A stretch of DNA of 64,000 bases from assembly GCA_029261855.1 (NCBI GenBank), contig JAJDAN010000088.1:62001-126000 (forward strand), given 5' to 3'. Positions 63,501 through 64,000 of this stretch are shown one piece after another. The number at the start of each line of letters is the position of its first letter. Position 1 is the first letter of the stretch. The stretch comes from Deltaproteobacteria bacterium (GTDB lineage Bacteria; Myxococcota_A; UBA9160; UBA4427). The notes below the pieces were generated by a model, which did no database searches, had not been told where the DNA came from, and saw nothing but the letters and a program-made list of their open reading frames with translations. The position numbers and the translations under genes were made by a program.

Positions 63501-63596
63501 CTCAACGCGGCGCGCCTGCTGGTCGAGACCGGGGAGATGGAAGAGCCGCCGGAGCCGCCGCGCCCGGGCCCCCTGGCGGTGCAACGACGGGACTAG
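60558..63596 (+). CDS. Fused MFS-type membrane domain and spermidine synthase-like protein
   Basis: A 1012-residue protein. About twelve membrane helices (to residue ~475) begin with LTGFSGLVYEVAWQRYLATL and include GPASVLMGGTIPIL, a signature of this fused family. A spermidine-synthase-like Rossmann domain follows (AFVIGWGVGSTVGHL, VAEISPGVLEAA, DVIVSEPSHIWVAG, LTPGGVYCQF). The last 200 residues are helical and Cys-containing. Such fusions are common in delta-type and other bacteria; their substrate is not known, but a membrane-linked aminopropyl or methyl transfer is plausible. ATG 60558 is chosen as the first Met before helix one. Confidence 0.88.
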   Translation: MENPGMVRAVALVLTALTGFSGLVYEVAWQRYLATLLGSHSEATAAVLGIFLGGLSLGYWVFGRVTRRVVDRALGAGSAPRLLTLYGGLEGAIGLYVLAFPWLFRGVQSLSYALPHGVGGWGFAIDVGLSTLLIGPASVLMGGTIPILTQSLSRSLDDATRFHAFVYAFNTVGAFGGALAAGFLLIPLLGLEDVMLAMGCVNLGAGAVFLVLGSRPQPVVDLGQSSETQDAKDENARVEGFAAYAAIALLTGFAMMTVQTTVIRIGALSMGPSQFTFSMVVAVFVLSIAVGSFLVSAFSKIPRWIIVANQWGIAVLLLLLYPLLEESPYWMMVLRTPFQSTNAGFVGYYAVALLALLLVVGLPVILSGASLPLLFHHLRRQVDHLGDLAGYLYSWNTVGSLVGALLGGYALFFWLDLDQVYKVAIASVLLSAGILTARIYGRILIAAGVLVLLGITVFVLPGWRPEILYSGLFRVRVAEQLAKLSSPYAGADRFIRPYAGRGGAKILFATDDPTTSVVVREFHRQNGKRVRQIATQGKSDGDTETDYGTTGLLAVLPALFAERAERAFVIGWGVGSTVGHLGDFTSMKNVDVAEISPGVLEAAPLFDFATNNASTNPKIHVIQSDAYRALMRAEGSYDVIVSEPSHIWVAGVEMLYTSEFLEAAKKRLTPGGVYCQFVHRYEFDDESLALVLRTFASVYDNFSVWHDVNQTLLLVGFNNADLATDHYRLAQRAKRPDFKATLEQSKIYSFAALLAHEQLPLGVVNALELSGPIQSLYHPRLNELAGRAFFRSDFADMPFTGFGEPARVGARNSLLRRYAADFGGTLPDQERAEAIVETCLSMGPLCNAMVAEWLSEQPSDPAMLSRLIDYLQETRRGLPRAHLDELARLFPPTPTARRGTATSSEGLRTSLDDYYSFYHHASPFDAEALVDLWSRCKREGPTEAACRAAAEARPIRGGMSLEESVEQCMSTGSIGHACQSGLNAARLLVETGEMEEPPEPPRPGPLAVQRRD

Positions 63597-63646
63597 CAGC
63601 GGTCTGACGACCTTTGCCGCGTCGCCTGGTTCCCCAAGACGCCGGG

Positions 63647-64000
63647 TCAGGGCACGTAGCCCAGGGCTCTCAGCCGCTCGAGGGATTCGGCGTCGAGCTG
63701 TACGGAAGGTTCCGGCTCCGCGTCCTCGTCCCGGGTGTACCGCTCCTCGGCGACCGCCAGCAGCTCTGCGACGAGTTCGGGCTGTTCGTCTTTGACGTCG
63801 ACCTGCTCGAAGGGATCCTGCTGCAGGTCGTAAAGTGCGTGGGTCATCGACCGCGCCTCGACGACCAGCTTGAAGCGCCCCTTGCGGATCGCACGGTAGA
63901 CCGGAAAGTAGTCGCCGATGATGCGGTTCTGCGGGATGCCGCCGGGAGCTTCCACGTAGAGGAGGCGGTCCCCGAAGCCCTCTGTGTCGCCAGACCAGAG
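63647..64000 (-). CDS. Sulfatase-family protein, C-terminal part (truncated by window edge)
   Basis: The frame is open to the right edge, so the N-terminus lies outside. About 117 residues show the end of a sulfatase: RAIRKGRFKLVVEARSM, THALYDLQQDPFEQVDV and an end LERLRALGYVP. The final LRxLGY is the same ending as in the sulfatase-like lipoprotein at 53100 (LRALGYAE). The active site is not in view. It is convergent with the MFS/spermidine-synthase gene. Confidence 0.85.
   Translation of the reverse strand, partial: LWSGDTEGFGDRLLYVEAPGGIPQNRIIGDYFPVYRAIRKGRFKLVVEARSMTHALYDLQQDPFEQVDVKDEQPELVAELLAVAEERYTRDEDAEPEPSVQLDAESLERLRALGYVP

Noticed and set aside
1-64000. tRNA genes, CRISPR arrays, insertion sequences, attachment sites
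   Set aside because: Intergenic gaps are short and those over 300 bases show no cloverleaf, regular spaced repeats, transposase or terminal inverted repeats.

Overview
This is a GC-rich, gene-dense bacterial chromosome segment with no rRNA, tRNA, CRISPR array, insertion sequence or phage gene that I can see. A hopanoid RND transporter (hpnN), a PQQ operon with a fused pqqC-pqqD, a eukaryote-like isoleucyl-tRNA synthetase, and an exosortase with PEP-CTERM proteins point to a Gram-negative environmental bacterium. The old deltaproteobacterial lineages (Myxococcota / Desulfobacterota relatives) fit best, but this is inference from gene content. Many neighbouring genes overlap by exactly four bases (GTGA), and GTG and TTG starts are common.

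Layout. 1-7.7 kb: end of hpnN, a hypothetical protein, a lipoprotein, a zinc alcohol dehydrogenase, an APC permease, a DUF1003 membrane protein and an orphan protein whose C-terminal half resembles IucA/IucC siderophore synthetases. 7.7-16.7 kb: an amidase and acyltransferase pair, then a surface-glycan block (two methyltransferases, a SPASM-type radical SAM enzyme abutting a family-9 glycosyltransferase, a GT39-type membrane glycosyltransferase and an NAD-dependent epimerase). 16.7-18.8 kb: an ArsR-DUF2087 regulator with an MFS exporter behind a strong double palindrome. 18.8-28.4 kb: housekeeping genes (NFACT/RqcH-like, mutM, ileS), then pqqB-pqqCD-pqqE directly after ileS, then an outer-membrane barrel. 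28.4-30.4 kb: an alpha/beta hydrolase and a luciferase-like flavin oxidoreductase.

30.9-47.3 kb is a second envelope-glycan region. It holds a secreted metallophosphoesterase overlapping a UDP-GlcNAc 2-epimerase-like gene; a minus-strand operon of GT39, GT2, sulfotransferase and LPG-synthase-type membrane protein; three overlapping membrane proteins on the plus strand, one with a C-terminal TPR domain; one more membrane glycosyltransferase; and a membrane sulfatase/LtaS-like enzyme. 47.3-64 kb is an exosortase neighbourhood: two PEP-CTERM proteins, a TPR lipoprotein with a repeated signal peptide, an exosortase-EpsI fusion, a calcium-binding repeat protein, lipoprotein sulfatase-like enzymes (one with TPRs), a large secreted subtilase that apparently starts at CTG, and a fused MFS/spermidine-synthase-like protein. 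A further sulfatase runs off the right edge.

Taken together the window reads as an envelope-building chromosome arm: sugar-nucleotide and polyprenyl-sugar enzymes make and decorate a glycan, sulfotransferase and sulfatase-superfamily enzymes may add or remove charged groups, and the exosortase would process secreted PEP-CTERM proteins at the same surface. No complete known defence or mobile system is visible. The most unusual items are the non-canonical CTG start, the palindromic operator pair, the four-fold repeated signal peptide, PqqB without its usual cysteine cluster and no pqqA nearby, and paired 6-3-6 dyads in front of adjacent secreted-protein genes.
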